In this document: positions 23,224 to 35,300 of the stretch, piece after piece
How positions within the stretch are numbered: position 1 is the stretch's first letter
Layout: each line of letters starts with the position of its first letter
NCBI GenBank assembly: GCA_009763385.1
Contig: CM019824.1
Location: forward strand, 157,350,357-157,414,356
Length of the DNA stretch: 64,000 nt
Direction: 5' to 3'
Source: Coix lacryma-jobi var. lacryma-jobi
Lineage: Eukaryota > Streptophyta > Magnoliopsida > Poales > Poaceae
Program-made: the position numbers and the translations under genes
The notes under the pieces: generated by a model
Databases searched by the model: none
Told to the model about the DNA's origin: nothing
Seen by the model: only the letters and a program-made list of their open reading frames with translations

Positions 23224-25614
23224 ATGTCTGGAGGTGATGGACCACGTCCCATGTTCGAGGGACACGACTTCCCCAATTGGAAAATCCGTATGGAGTCGTA
23301 CCTAGAAGCGGTTGATGTTAAATGCCGCGAAGCCACGATCACCGGCTTTGCTAAGCCCAAGGAAGGCACAAGCCTTACTCCTAATGAGGAGGAAAATGAG
23401 AAATGGGATGCAAAAGCCAAAAACATCCTTTTTAGAGGCATTTGCAAGGATGTGTTTAACCGCGTCCAGAACCACAAAAATGCCCATGATCTATGGGAAA
23501 CATTTGTGCGCTCCATGAGGGAACCAAGAGTGAGCGTGAGGAACGCTATCATTTAGTTATGCAAAAGCTTCATTCTTTTGATATGCATGCTAATGAAAGT
23601 GCAAATGAAATGTACTCACGCTTGAATGTTCTTGTAGAAGAGCTAAATGGACTTGGCCTCACAAATGCAACCATCCGATGTTGTGAGGAAGATTCTTTGT
23701 GTTCTTCCAATTGAGAAGTATGGACACATTGTGACCGTGCTACATCAAAGTGATCTTTCCACCGCTACACCAACACAAATCTTGGAAAAGATCAATGCGC
23801 ATGAGATGTACATGCACATCACACCAAATGGTGGCTCCTCCACCGACAAGAAGAAAGACTTGGCCTTCAAAGCAAGTCATGACAAGAAGGGCAAGTCCAA
23901 GACTATTGAGGTACACCATGAGAGCTCAAGTGATGAGGAGATGATACAAACATTGCTCTCATGGTGAGAAGAACCACAAAGATGTTGAAGAAGCTTCACA
24001 AGAATGGAGTCAACTTTGACTCAAGAAAGAAGAAATTATTCACAAGTAGCAAGAGAAGGCCAATCTCCGAGATGGATTGCTACAATTGTGGTGAACTTGG
24101 CCATCTTGCTCACCAATGCACCAAGCCCAAGAAAGACAACTACAAGAACAAGAACAAGCGCAAGAAATATGACTCATCAAGTGAAGATGAGAAGAAAAAT
24201 GAGAAGCCCTACAAGAAGGATGGCAAGAAGAAAAAGCAATATCACAAGAAAGGTGGCAAAGCCTAAATTGTTGGTGATTGGCTCACCGACATTGACTTCT
24301 CTGGTGGCTCATCCAATGAAGATAGTGATGATGAGAAGGAGAAGGTGGTCGCTCTAGTGATTGGGACTTCCACTCCACCACCACCACCATCGCCATCATC
24401 CACTACACACCTATGCCTCATGGGCAAGGGTGACCGGAAGGTACAAAGTGATGATGACTCTAGTGATGATGAGAGTGATGGAGAATTCAAAGCTCCCTCT
24501 TATGATGAACTTGTTGATTTGCTAAACAACTATTCTAGAATCATAAGAAAGACTAGAGCTAAAAATGAGAAGCTTGTTGATGAAAGTGAATCTCTTATTG
24601 AAAAATATGATCATGCTATACATGCTAGTAATGAGGAACAAAATGAACTTGTTACTATGTCATCATCTATCAAGGAGCTCAAGTCTTCTAACAAAGAGCT
24701 CAAAGCTAAAAATGAAAAACTTGATAAGATGCATAGTACCCTTAACTCTAGCTATGCTTTGCTTAAGGAACAATATACTCAAGTTAAAGTAGATCATGAT
24801 ACACTTGTTGTAGCTTATGATATACTTTCTCATGAGACACATGATGCCCCTAACCTTGTTGTTAAGTGTGACATAGCAACATCTTGTGAGGACTTGGTTA
24901 GTGAGCATGATGAGCAAAGAGCTAGTGGCAAGGCAAGAAAGTGGTTGTGGCCGATCACTATGATGACTACATCAAGATCAAGAATGAGAATGCAAATCTC
25001 AAGAGTGATCTAGAGAAGCTTGCAACCACAAAGCAAGTCATTGTTGAGACTTAAGATGATGATTATAGCATGTCACTTGAGCTAGACATGCTAAAAGAAG
25101 AAAACAAGAGATTGAAGATGGAGAGGGATTACAAAATGATACCATCTCAATTGGAACTCCAACAAGAGAATGACAATCTCAAGAAGGAGAAAGAGCACCT
25201 CACCACCGGATTGAGGGACTTCACCAAGGGTTAATGTCTTCAAAGTGAGCTACTCATGAAAACCGTAATGAAGACAAATAGAAATGGCATTGGCTTTCTT
25301 GAAGAGAAGATGAAGCAACGCAAGAGCATCACAAAGCCAAAGAAGAAGAAGATTGGGAGATGCTATGAGTGTGGAAAGAAGGACACTTTGCTCATGATTG
25401 TGAAGAGACAAAACCCACACCCTTGCCCAAGCATGCTAGGCCCTTTGCTTTCAATGCTCACTACATGCTTAGACAAGATTCTAGTGGCAAAGTGAAAGTC
25501 ATGCTCATGGGGCCTCGTAACAAGAATAGGCCAAAGCAAATATGGGTTGCAAAGTCACTAGTTGAGAAGGTTAAGGGACCTCAACAAGTTTGGGTCCCGA
25601 AAGCTCAAGCTTGA
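23224..25614 (+). pseudogene. Copia-1 gag, frame-broken
   Basis: It starts at ATG 23224 (MSGGDGPRPMFEGHDFPNWK), a UBN2/Copia-type gag. Frame changes occur near 23520 and 23660, and a stop lies at about 24264. A CCHC knuckle CYNCGELGHLAHQC is at about 24076-24117. A long acidic and coiled-coil region (24345-25010) typical of SIRE gag follows, then a second knuckle near 25360 split by one indel (CYECGK in one frame, GHFAHDC in the next). The frame closes with TGA at 25612-25614. SIRE elements are known to separate gag and pol by a stop. The gene cannot make full gag as read. Confidence 0.85.
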
Positions 25615-25629
25615 TTTCTTGTGTGTGTA

Positions 25630-26137
25630 GGTGAACTACAAGACCGATGGATCTCATTGGGTGATTGATAGTGGTTGCACACAACATATGACCGGTGATC
25701 CCCGATGTTCACCTCATTAGAAGAGAATGTCGATGACCAAGAAAAGATTACATTGGTGACAACTCAAAGGGCAATGTCAAGGGTTTGGGCAAAGTGGCAA
25801 TATCAAATGATCATACCATCTCCAATGTGCTTCTAGTTGCCTCATTGAGCTTCAACTTGCTATCCGTTGGGCAACTATGTGATCTTGGCTTTCAATGTTT
25901 GTTCACCGACAAAGAAGTGGTTGTAACCAAGAAAGATGATGCACAAGTGATATTCAAAGGCTTTAGATACAACAATCTCTATCTAGTGGATTTCTCCTCC
26001 GAAGATGCCAACTTGAAGACATGTTTGTTCACAAAGCAATCTCTTGGTTGGCTATGGCATAGAAGATTGGCACATGTTGGAATGAACACTCTCAACAAGC
26101 TATTGAAGAAGGATTTGGTTAGAGGCTTGAAAGATGT
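25630..26137 (+). pseudogene. Copia-1 pol, N-terminal part (protease and start of integrase)
   Basis: The aspartic protease active site VIDSGCTQHM has its D codon at 25667-25669. A one-base shift separates it from the next frame (25785-26137), which reads through the GAG-pre-integrase region to the His pair of the integrase zinc finger (WHRRLAHVG). Coding stops at the TSD GATGT (26133-26137), where Copia-2 entered. The Cys pair of the same finger lies 15.6 kb downstream at 41741 onward. Confidence 0.85.
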
Positions 26138-28217
26138 TGCGGATACATGGGTGTATGCCGAGTCTCTGAGTGATGAGTTATTGTCAACTGGGATGATGCG
26201 CCATGTTCTTTGGCTTGTGTTGTGCAGGTGTCGAGCACGGATATAGTGATCAGAGGCAAGGTGAAGGTCAAGTAGAGACGTGCCGTGCCGATGGACCGAG
26301 AGTGGCGAAGGGCGGACGTGAGGCTTGGACTGAGGGACCGGTGGCCCGAGGATCGGCTGTGGTGGCTGGCAGCCTGGGACAGCGACGAGCGAAGACTTGC
26401 GGTCATGTGTTGCCTGAGTCATGGACTTGGGGACACATGTCGGTGGACGGGGTGCACGGGCTGTGCATCCCATCTACGACGTTGGTTTGGTGGTAGAGCC
26501 AGAGAAAAACCATCGGGGGGACGGTTTCCAGGTTTGGGCCTCAAAACCTGGGTGCTGAGGGTTTCCGAGTTTGGCCACAAAACTCGGGCTGAGGACGGTT
26601 TCCAGGTTTGGGCCTCAAAACCTGGGCGCTGCGGGTTTGCTGAGTTTGGGCCTCAAAACTCAGATGCTGGTGGGCTGGTTTCCTGGTTTGGGCCTCAAAA
26701 CCGGGGGTTGGCTGTGAAGGCTGGTTTCCCGGTTTGGGCCTCAAAACCGGGGGTGCGACGTCCAGGAAAAGGATGCGGAGCGAGGGCGGCACATGGCGGC
26801 AATCGGGAGGTTGCGTCGAAGCAACGCTACGAGTTGTGCGGGCGTGGCCGTCGGATCCACCTACCATCGAGTTGGTCCAGAATAACCTTAGGGTTTAGCT
26901 GGTTCGCTTTGTAAGTAGTTAGGGTTAGAGTGGGAATTAGGAATAGTTAGAATTAGGATAAGTAGGGGGAGACACCCACCTCCCCATCTATCTCAGTCAT
27001 TTGCTCTTTTGCTTCTAGGGTTTCCTGCTCTCCCATTCCCTGCTGTAGCGAACCTGAGATCCACAGAGAAGAGAACAATACCTCTGTGCCCGTAAGATTT
27101 TGAAGAAGTGAGACCGTAATCTCACTATTGTAGCATGTGGTAGCCACACGGTTGCAAATTCGTGGTTGTGATTCGCGTTTTGTTCGTGTTCTTCGCGCGG
27201 TTACTTTTCTCCACATTTTTCCCGTCGATCGATCTCTTTGCTCGGTGCATCTTTTGCAAATCCGTTTGAACAGAGTTGTTCTAGATCGTGAGGCACTTCT
27301 TTCCACCGAAGGAATTCACCTCCAACCTCACAAACTAGTAGATCGGTTGATTTTTCTTTTGGATCGGTTTTGCTTCCCTTGTCCCTATTTCTTCCAATTC
27401 CTCGATTTGGAGTTAGGTTCGAGCCATGATTCCCATGGGATAGCTCACTAACCACCTTGGAACTCCTCACACCAAGTCTAAGCCTTAGTGCTTTTGATTC
27501 GGAGGAGATCGAGTGAATTTCGCAGAAGAACTGTGTTGTTTCGGGACCATCGGACGCTGTGTTCTTGAGCATCGGACGCTGAGTCGTTTTCCATCGGAGC
27601 GTCCGGTGCCACGTGTCATCTGGCAGCTCTTTTGAAGGAGCATCGGACGCTGACCATCGGAGCGTCCGTTGCCATCGGACGCGCTGGGGGTCAAGCATCG
27701 GACGCTAGGCTTTCACTGTAGCAGCGTCCGATGCCAGTCCAGTAAGTTCCAGAGAGGTCCTGTTTGCATCGGACGCGTCCGGTGCTAAGACATCGGACGC
27801 AGGCCAGCGTCCGATGCAACTGTTTTTCGCGCAGTTTCGTCCGCAGTTCGTTCGTTCGACGTTCGATTTGAGATCTGCTTATTGCGTTGGATTCCTGACT
27901 TCGTGCTCTACAGAAATCGGGTTTCTTGCTTTACAAAATAGCCTGAATCCCCCTCGCATTGCTCGGGGGAGGTTGAGGTTACCCAAAGTTCATCCTGTCA
28001 CTAGTTGACCTGCGTGAACTTGGGCGAGGGAATTTTTGTGGTGTCCCACTGTGTTCCTAGGGAACATCCACCCATTCACTTGGGTCGTGGACATCACACG
28101 CATCGGTTTGGTCTTGGGGTTGATTTTCAGGACAGAGGCTTAAGTTTCTGAAAGGAAATTTAAAGCTCCCATTCACCCCCCCTCTGGTCGCTTTCTGGTT
28201 GCATTCTCGGTCCTTCA
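26138..28217 (+). repeat. Copia-2 5' LTR
   Basis: This 2080-bp LTR carries two unusual internal arrays: six tandem hairpins at 26528-26751 and a cluster of CATCGGACGC-type motifs at 27545-27825. It pairs with 39661-41740. Confidence 0.95.
26528..26751 (+). repeat. Tandem hairpin array in Copia-2 5' LTR
   Basis: Six inverted repeats start at 26528, 26565, 26602, 26640, 26682 and 26728. Each has two 8-base arms around a loop of about 8 bases that reads GGGCCTCA in five of them. The arms come in four versions: CCAGGTTT/AAACCTGG, CCGAGTTT/AAACTCGG, CTGAGTTT/AAACTCAG and CCCGGTTT/AAACCGGG. Pairing is kept although arm sequence changes. The fifth has one G-T pair here but is perfect in the 3' LTR. 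Confidence 0.85.
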
Positions 28218-28219
28218 AT

Positions 28220-28231
28220 TGGTATCGGAGC
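28220..28231 (+). other. Copia-2 primer-binding site
   Basis: TGGTATCGGAGC follows the LTR end by two bases. It matches the initiator-Met site TGGTATCAGAGC with one mismatch. Confidence 0.85.
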
Positions 28232-28279
28232 AGGTTAAGGATCTTCCACCTTAGCCGGTTCCAGATCCATAGAAGGCGA

Positions 28280-30543
28280 CATGGATCGCGGCGTGGGCAA
28301 ACCGCCGTTTTCGATGGGACGAACTATGCGTATTGGAAGATACGCATGTCGGCCTATCTGCAGAGTTTGGGCGCTTCCATCTGGGATATTTGCAACTCTG
28401 CCGATTATGTTGTCTTGGCTGCTCGTGTGACTCAGCATCAGATCGATGAGCACGATGCCAATAGCCGAGCACGTAATGCTCTTTTCTCATGTTTGAGCAT
28501 GAGTGAGTTTGATCGTGTTTCTCACCTCGCTACGGCTCGGGAGATTTGGGCCACCCTCATGCGTTTCCATGAAGGAACCTCTCAAGTCAAAACCCGACTC
28601 TATGAGTCGTTCAAGCGAGAGTATGAGAACTTCCGACATATGCCTGGCGAGAGCATAGAAAGTTTATTCGCTCGCTTTCAGGTGATTGTCAACAGGATGA
28701 GGGCTAACAAGGAGTTGTTGCCTTTCGACGATCATGAGAGGGCTTTGAACCTTTTGCATACTCTTGATCGGTCGGTGTGGGATTCCAAAGTTCAGGCGAT
28801 CATCGAATCACCTAACTATGAGACCCTCACGTGCGACGAGCTCTTCAGTAAGCTCAAGTCCAGTGAGATCGATGCCATGGCGAGGGCTTCTTATGAAAAT
28901 CCTTCTGGCCCGTCGATGGCTTTGCTTTCTGGCTCTTCTGCTAACCCCTCTGGAGGCTTTGCTCTTTCTTCTCTCTTTTCTGTCATAGAGGACCAGCTGG
29001 TGTTTTTGGGGATGACGAGTGGCAATGCTTGCCAACCGATTCTCGCGGTTCCACAACAACCGCATGAACCGTCGCCGCGGAGGAGGACGCTCAGGATGCT
29101 ATGAGTGCGGCGACCCCGACCACTTCATCCGCCAACTGTCCAAGAAGAAGCACTCCTGGGAGGGCGATCATGGGCACAAGTACGACTCCGGCAAGCGCAA
29201 GGAGAAGTACGTCCCCGCGAGGCACAAGCGGAGGGGCGGCTTCGACAAGGAGTACATCAAGAAGAACTTTGAGAAGGCCCAGGCTGAGCAGCGTGCGTTC
29301 TTCGCCACGCTCAGCGACGTCGACGGCTCGGATGACGACTCCGCTTGCTCAAGCGACGACGAGTCCGAGAAGAAGAAGAGGATCGAGGACAAGCTGAACG
29401 GTCTCTGCTTCTTCGCCGACGACGACGGCTCTGCACCATGGCCCTCGGCAAGGAGGTCGATGGCGAGCTGGTGAACTCCCCCCTCGGAACGACGACGACG
29501 ACGACAACTCCCAGGTATCCCTCACCCACGACGAGCTTTCTGCTGAGGTCGAGAAGCTTACTGCCGCCTTGCTTAGTCAGGATAAGCTGCTTAGGCGTGC
29601 CGCTAGAGAGCGCAAGGAGTATAGGCAGAAGTGGGAGGACACGGTGAGGGAGCTAGAGTTTGCTAAGTCCACCGTGGTCGTTTCTGAGGAGGTTGAGTGC
29701 GAGATGTGCACCACGCACATGACTGACCTTCTCACTTTGAGAAGCAAGTATGTTGCGTTGGTAGGAGAGGTGGATGAGCTGAAGGCTAGACCCTCGCTGT
29801 TGGGTGCGTGCAAGACTTGTCCTGTCTTGCAATCTGAGTTGGCAGAGAAGAATGCCAAGATTGTGTCTCTTGAAGAGGCCAACTCGGGTAGCACTTGTGT
29901 GACTAGGTGCGCTTTGTGTGAGGTTTGGAGATGGAGATTGCAACGTGAAGCATGACAAGATGCAAACCGAGGAGGAAAACATACCTTCGGACCATCTTGT
30001 CATGGGTGTCTTGTGGTGAGCCGCAGCTCGGGATGATGATCTCCCAATTCAAGCGAGCTGCTAGAGGTCCTGGTGTAGGTTTTGCTCCGTGTTGATCTTT
30101 CTGCTTTGGGAAGATTGGAGAGTCGAGTGGTTTGAACCGAGTGAGAAGCCCAACTCCACCACTACTCCCAAACTTACCAAGCTTCCACCCAAAGAGCCTC
30201 TCAAGCCTAACACCAAGGATGGGGTCTTTGTTGAACCTCCGAGAGCTCCACCCAAGAACCAGCAATGGGCTCCCAAACCAAACCACCTCAAGAACAAGCT
30301 GGACACCATGCCACCCATCCAGGAGGAGCTTATGCCACAGAAGGGCAAAGTGATCCACACCCACAACCGTGTGTACCACAACCCCCTTTGAGAGCGGTGA
30401 GGTACCATTGTGAGCATTGTGGGAGAGATGGACACTTGAGCGAGTTCTGCTTTCGGCGCAAGAGAGAGGCGTGCCGTGCTAGGGAGATGAACAACCCGGA
30501 CATGTACCATCCTTTCCATGATGTACATGTGCCGAATGTTTAG
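28280..30543 (+). pseudogene. Copia-2 gag, frame-broken
   Basis: The ATG at 28280 is followed within about 25 bp by a one-base shift into the frame that carries VFDGTNYAYWKIRMSAYL, the UBN2 gag signature, which stays open to 29104. The zinc knuckle near 29097 reads CYECGDPDHFIRQL. The fourth ligand Cys is lost there by two compensating indels around GCCAACTGTCC. An acidic, serine-rich and coiled-coil region runs to about 29950, then a second CxxC-type motif (YHCEHCGRDGHLSEFC) near 30405-30450. Many frame changes prevent a full product. Confidence 0.8.
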
Positions 30544-30905
30544 AGGAGAGCTCCGAGGAGAGATGCTAGGCCTAGAGGTGCAGTGCCTCAAGTTCCTAGG
30601 CCTAGGCCTCGTAGAGAGCGTGCCCGGCGGGAGCCTGCTGTTGTAGGCCATGGACCCCGTGGCGGTGGCTTTGTAGTTGAGCGTTTTCCCCCACCGCGTT
30701 TGAGTATCGCGGTGAGCGCTCCTCCCTAGCGGACCACGTTCTTCTAAACGTGGTGATCGCTTCCTTCGTAGGTGTGCTAGGAATGGTTTTTTTGCTAACC
30801 GTTCTTTTGAGCAGCCGGCCCAACACTGGTATTCCCCTTACTTCACTAACCCAGTGTTGGCCCGTATGCTCACCCTATGTCTTTTTATTGATGTAGGTAA
30901 AACGA

Positions 30906-32398
30906 TTGGAGAACGTTTGGTTGGTGGATTCCGGGTGTACGAGGCACATGACCGAAACGCCAAGTGGTTCTCCAGTCTTAGTCCGGTCGCCGGAAAGGAG
31001 TATATCACCTTCGGCGACAACAGCAAAGGTAAGGTGCTGTCTCGTGGGTCTGTGCGAGTTAATGAGCACTTCGTGTTGCGCGATGTTGCTCTTGTTTCTA
31101 ACTTGCATTTTAACCTTCTTTCTGTTTCGCAACTTTTCGATGATGACTATGAGATTCGTTTTAAACCGAATCTCAGTCGTATTTTGGACCCTCAGGGCAA
31201 TCTTGTTTGTGTGATTTCGCCCTTTGGGAAGTCTTTCGTGCGGATTTCTCGGAGTCTTTTGGCATTTCTCGTTGTCTTGTGGCTGGACCTTCATCTTCTG
31301 ATCTTTGGAAGTGGCATAGGAGACTAGGACATTTGAGCTTCGACTTGCTTGCAAGACTTAGTTCACTTGGCTTAATCCGAGGATTGCCCAAGTTATCCAT
31401 GGAGAAGGATCTTGTTTGCCATTCTTGTAGACATGGGAAGATGGTTGCCGCTCCCCACCATCCAGTGACTCAGGTCATGACTAAGCGCCCTGGAGAGCTT
31501 TTACACATTGACCTTGTTGGTCCGGCTCGGGTGAGCTCGGTTGGGGGGAAGTGGTATGTGCTTGTTGTTGTTGATGACTTTTCAAGATATTCGTGGGTCT
31601 TCTTTTTAGCTGAGAAGACCGAGACTTTCTCCTTCTCGCAATCTGATTTTGCGTCTTCAGAACGAGTTCCCTTTGAACTCGATGCGAGCTATTAGGAGTG
31701 ATAATGGTTCCGAATTCAAGAATTCGGATTTTTGAGAAGTTTTGTAACTCTTTGGGCTTGGAGCATCAGTTTTCTTCTCCCTATACACCGCCACAAAATG
31801 GTGTTGTAGAGAGGAAGAATCGGACCCTTGTAGAGATGGCCAGGACGATGCTCGATGAGCATAGGACTCCTAGGCGGTATTGGGCCGAAGCTATGAGCAC
31901 TGCATGCTATATTTCCAATCGCATTTTTCTTTGAGCTTTCTTGAAAAAGACCTCTTATGAGTTGCGTTTTGGAAAACTCCCCAAGGTGAGTTATTTTAGA
32001 GTTTTCGGTTGCCATTGTTTTATACTCAAAAAGGGCAACCTGGACAAATTTGAGTCTCGTTCTTCTGACGGTGTGTTTTTGGGTTATGGCACTCACACTC
32101 GAGCTTATCGTGTACTTAACCTTGACACTAACCGAGTCATGGAGACATCCGATGTCACCTTCGATGAGACCATGGTTTGTCCTTCTTCTCGTTTTGAGCG
32201 TGCAGGTGATCATGAGGTTGGTGAGCCTCTTTTTGATGACGAGGACGAGGGTGCTGAAGGTATGGATGATCCAGCACCCCCTCCACCTGCTGTGCCGCAA
32301 GGAGCGGCTTCTACGACGACTCACGGCCCCGACACGTCTTCTTCCTCGGGCCGTGGGATCCGCCACCCCGAGCGGTACCTTTTGTACCCGGGGAGGCA
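30906..32398 (+). pseudogene. Copia-2 pol, upstream part (protease, integrase)
   Basis: The protease active site WLVDSGCTRHMT lies near 30918-30955. The integrase zinc finger WHRRLGH ... CHSCRHGK is at 31310-31440. The DDE core has LLHIDLVGPA, then a stop and frame change at about 31693, then TPPQNGVVERKNRT near 31790-31830. A further shift at 31935 leads to the C-terminal integrase region (YELRFGKLP, VFGCHCF) and the acidic linker. Coding is cut at the AGGCA target site by the solo LTR. Confidence 0.85.
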
Positions 32399-35300
32399 TG
32401 TGACGGAACGGTTCTAATCCCATGGCCCACAGGTCCCTGTCAACCTTGACAGCCGAACTTATGTTCCACGCGATTAAGACTGTTCGTCACCGGGCTACAT
32501 TAGCGCCCGATGTCCACAGGATCACTCACCTTTCGGTTACAGCATTTGACATTTTTACAAATAACAGCGGAATAAACAGCGGAGGACTTAAATAACAATA
32601 GTTTTACAAACCGAGGTTTCAAATGAGATAAGTAGTGCAATAATTACAGACCATTGTTCGAGTAGTTGAAAATAGACAACGTAGCGGAAGACAATAACAT
32701 AAAGATACTTGAAACAACCCAGCCCGAGGGTGCACATCTACTCTTCGGCCTCATCGGCCTCTTCCTGGACGATGGTCACGCAGCAGGGCGCGAGACACAT
32801 CGGCGACTCAGACATACCTGCAGCATGGGTAACAAACCCTGAGTACTGGGGTACTCAACAGACTTACCCGACTAAAGAAAAGGGAAGACTCAGAAATGAG
32901 AGGCTTAGGGTAGTCAAGGTAAGGCTTAAGCAAGATCAAGTATTTTGCAGAAAGCATTTTTTTTGTAAACCTTATTTTATTTTGGAAAGATTCAGTATTC
33001 CTCAATTCTTCATCATCCATGATTCATTTTACATTTCAAAACATTCCTAGTTGAGAACCACTCTCCGTTGACAGTCAGTGACCAAGTCTCCATAACCGAG
33101 GAGCAACGTTAATCCGGATAAATAATACTCAGCTGAGGATCCCTATCCACACTGCATATGTAGCACCCAAGCTTGCATATGCCAACTCGTCTACCACGAT
33201 TCCTCCAAGATTGGACCGGTCCTACGCCACCCGGAAGTACAGTACACCACTCCTTTCCAGGTACGACGACCACGTGGGTACATGCTACTTCCGCCATCTC
33301 TCCACTCCCAGTGCGCGGTTGTCGGTCCCAATCAAGGATTTCTCGGAGCCAGAGCTTTCCGAAGTATGTGAATAGTTACAAGTCTTGACCAGCAGGCCCC
33401 CATACGGATGGTCCCTAATTTTCCAGCCAGAACTATACCTTGGTTATATCTCACCCAAGCGTAATAGTCCCGTCAGTTTTTCAACCCTGTCCCGGTCGGT
33501 GTCAACTGTTGAGTCCCGGACTACAACATGACGGCACCGTACGCTCGGACAACCTCTCCTCGCTATTGACTAGGTATGGATCAGATACCTAGCCAACAGC
33601 CGGGAGTAAGACCAAATTCCCATAACATTCCTTAAGTGATCACACTTTGAAATTGGCATTTTATTGCAAAGTCTAATTCAATAAGCATTGCTAAGCATTT
33701 TTCAAATACTTTTGAAAAGCAGGTATCGGGTGTATCAGTGGATAGTGCATCAATTAGGATAGCACACAACTCCTATAAACCTAATGCAATAATTTAACTC
33801 AAAAGCATTTAAGGAAATCATTTTATAAATTCAAGGAAAGGGTTAATGCACCGGGGCTTGCCTTGGATGGCAAAAAGAGCAGACTCGGGGTAGGTATAGG
33901 TGTCGGAGCTCGGGTCGCCTCGGGAGTTGGTTCGTCAACAGCGGCCCTCGACTCTGGTACCTTCTTCGTCAACTATACGGATGCAATGATGAATACTCAT
34001 GAGGATGATGATATGGACTTATGGTGCAAGACAATTCCACTGATACTAGATTACTTTTAAACAAAGCATAATTGAAATCTAGGTTGAGCATAAGATAACC
34101 ATTTCTTTCTTAAGCATTATTAAACTAGACCTTATTATAATTATCCTAAGCATCATCCAACATAGCATCACAACATCATAGACCAAAGGGTAGGGGTCTA
34201 TGAACATCAATCAATCCAAAATCACATCATTAACCACTTATTACCAACCCTAATCCACCTTTTCTATTTTCTTAATTTATTTAAAAGGTCATTTTATGAA
34301 GTTGCTCCAAAAATTACCAAATTAATCACATAAGTTCATTATGGTGTAGATAGATGGCAAAACAAATTTCATAATTTTTGGAGGTCATTAAGGTGCTCAA
34401 TTAATTCCAGACATTAATTAACAAAAGGCACTATTTAACAATTAAAGATAAATGCTCAAAATCAACTTGTTCCAAAAGACTTCAAAATTTTACCAGAGAC
34501 TCAGAAAGACATAACTAGCACATAAAAATTTATCTCCAGATCTTTGGAGCTATAACTAACTCTCCAAAAGTCCAAAACCTTATTTTTTAATTAAAAGGGG
34601 ATTTTACATTTTTTTAAAATTTGCACACAACTCAAGTTTCATATTTTTGTAAAATACTACAGGGCATAAAGAGTCAAACTGTAAAATTTTCAGATTTTTG
34701 GATCAACACCGAAAATCATACAAAAAGATGAAATAACAGAACTGTTCTCATCTTTAAAAGGAAAAGAGCACTGTGCTCGAGTCGGAACGGGCTCGGCGTC
34801 GAGGCTCGAGGCTCGGCTGGGAAGAACAAGGCTGGGCTCACCGAGATTCAGAGGCGAGGCTCGGCGAGGCAGATGGAACAGAGGGCTCGACGGGCGAGGC
34901 CTCGGCGGATTCTCTTTCGGCGGACGTCTCGAGGGTGGCCTCGGCTTATTCGAGGCTTGCGACTCGAGGGTGGTGCGATTCGCCCGAGGCTGAGGCTGGT
35001 CTCGAGGGCGGGGTTCGAGGGTGTGCTCGAGGCTGAGGCTCGAGACGGTCGAGGGTAGTCGCGACTCGCCCGAGGCTGAGGGTGGCCTCGGGTGCTTCGA
35101 GGGGCGCGGCACGAAGGCGTGCTCGAGGGTGGAGACGACCACGGCGGCACTCCGGCGATCCGGCGACTCTGTGCACCAGCACGGTTACCAGTAGTCGGTT
35201 AGGAACGCAATGAATCAAGGAATGAAGATTTAGGGTCAGAGAGAGAAGGGATGGAGCGACGGCGGCGAATCCCGTCGATCCGAGACGGCGGCTTCTCACC

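Noticed and set aside
27545..27825. Regularly repeated CATCGGACGC units resembling a CRISPR array
   Set aside because: Spacing is irregular, copies occur on both strands and are imperfect, and they sit inside a plant LTR. No cas genes exist in this eukaryotic window.
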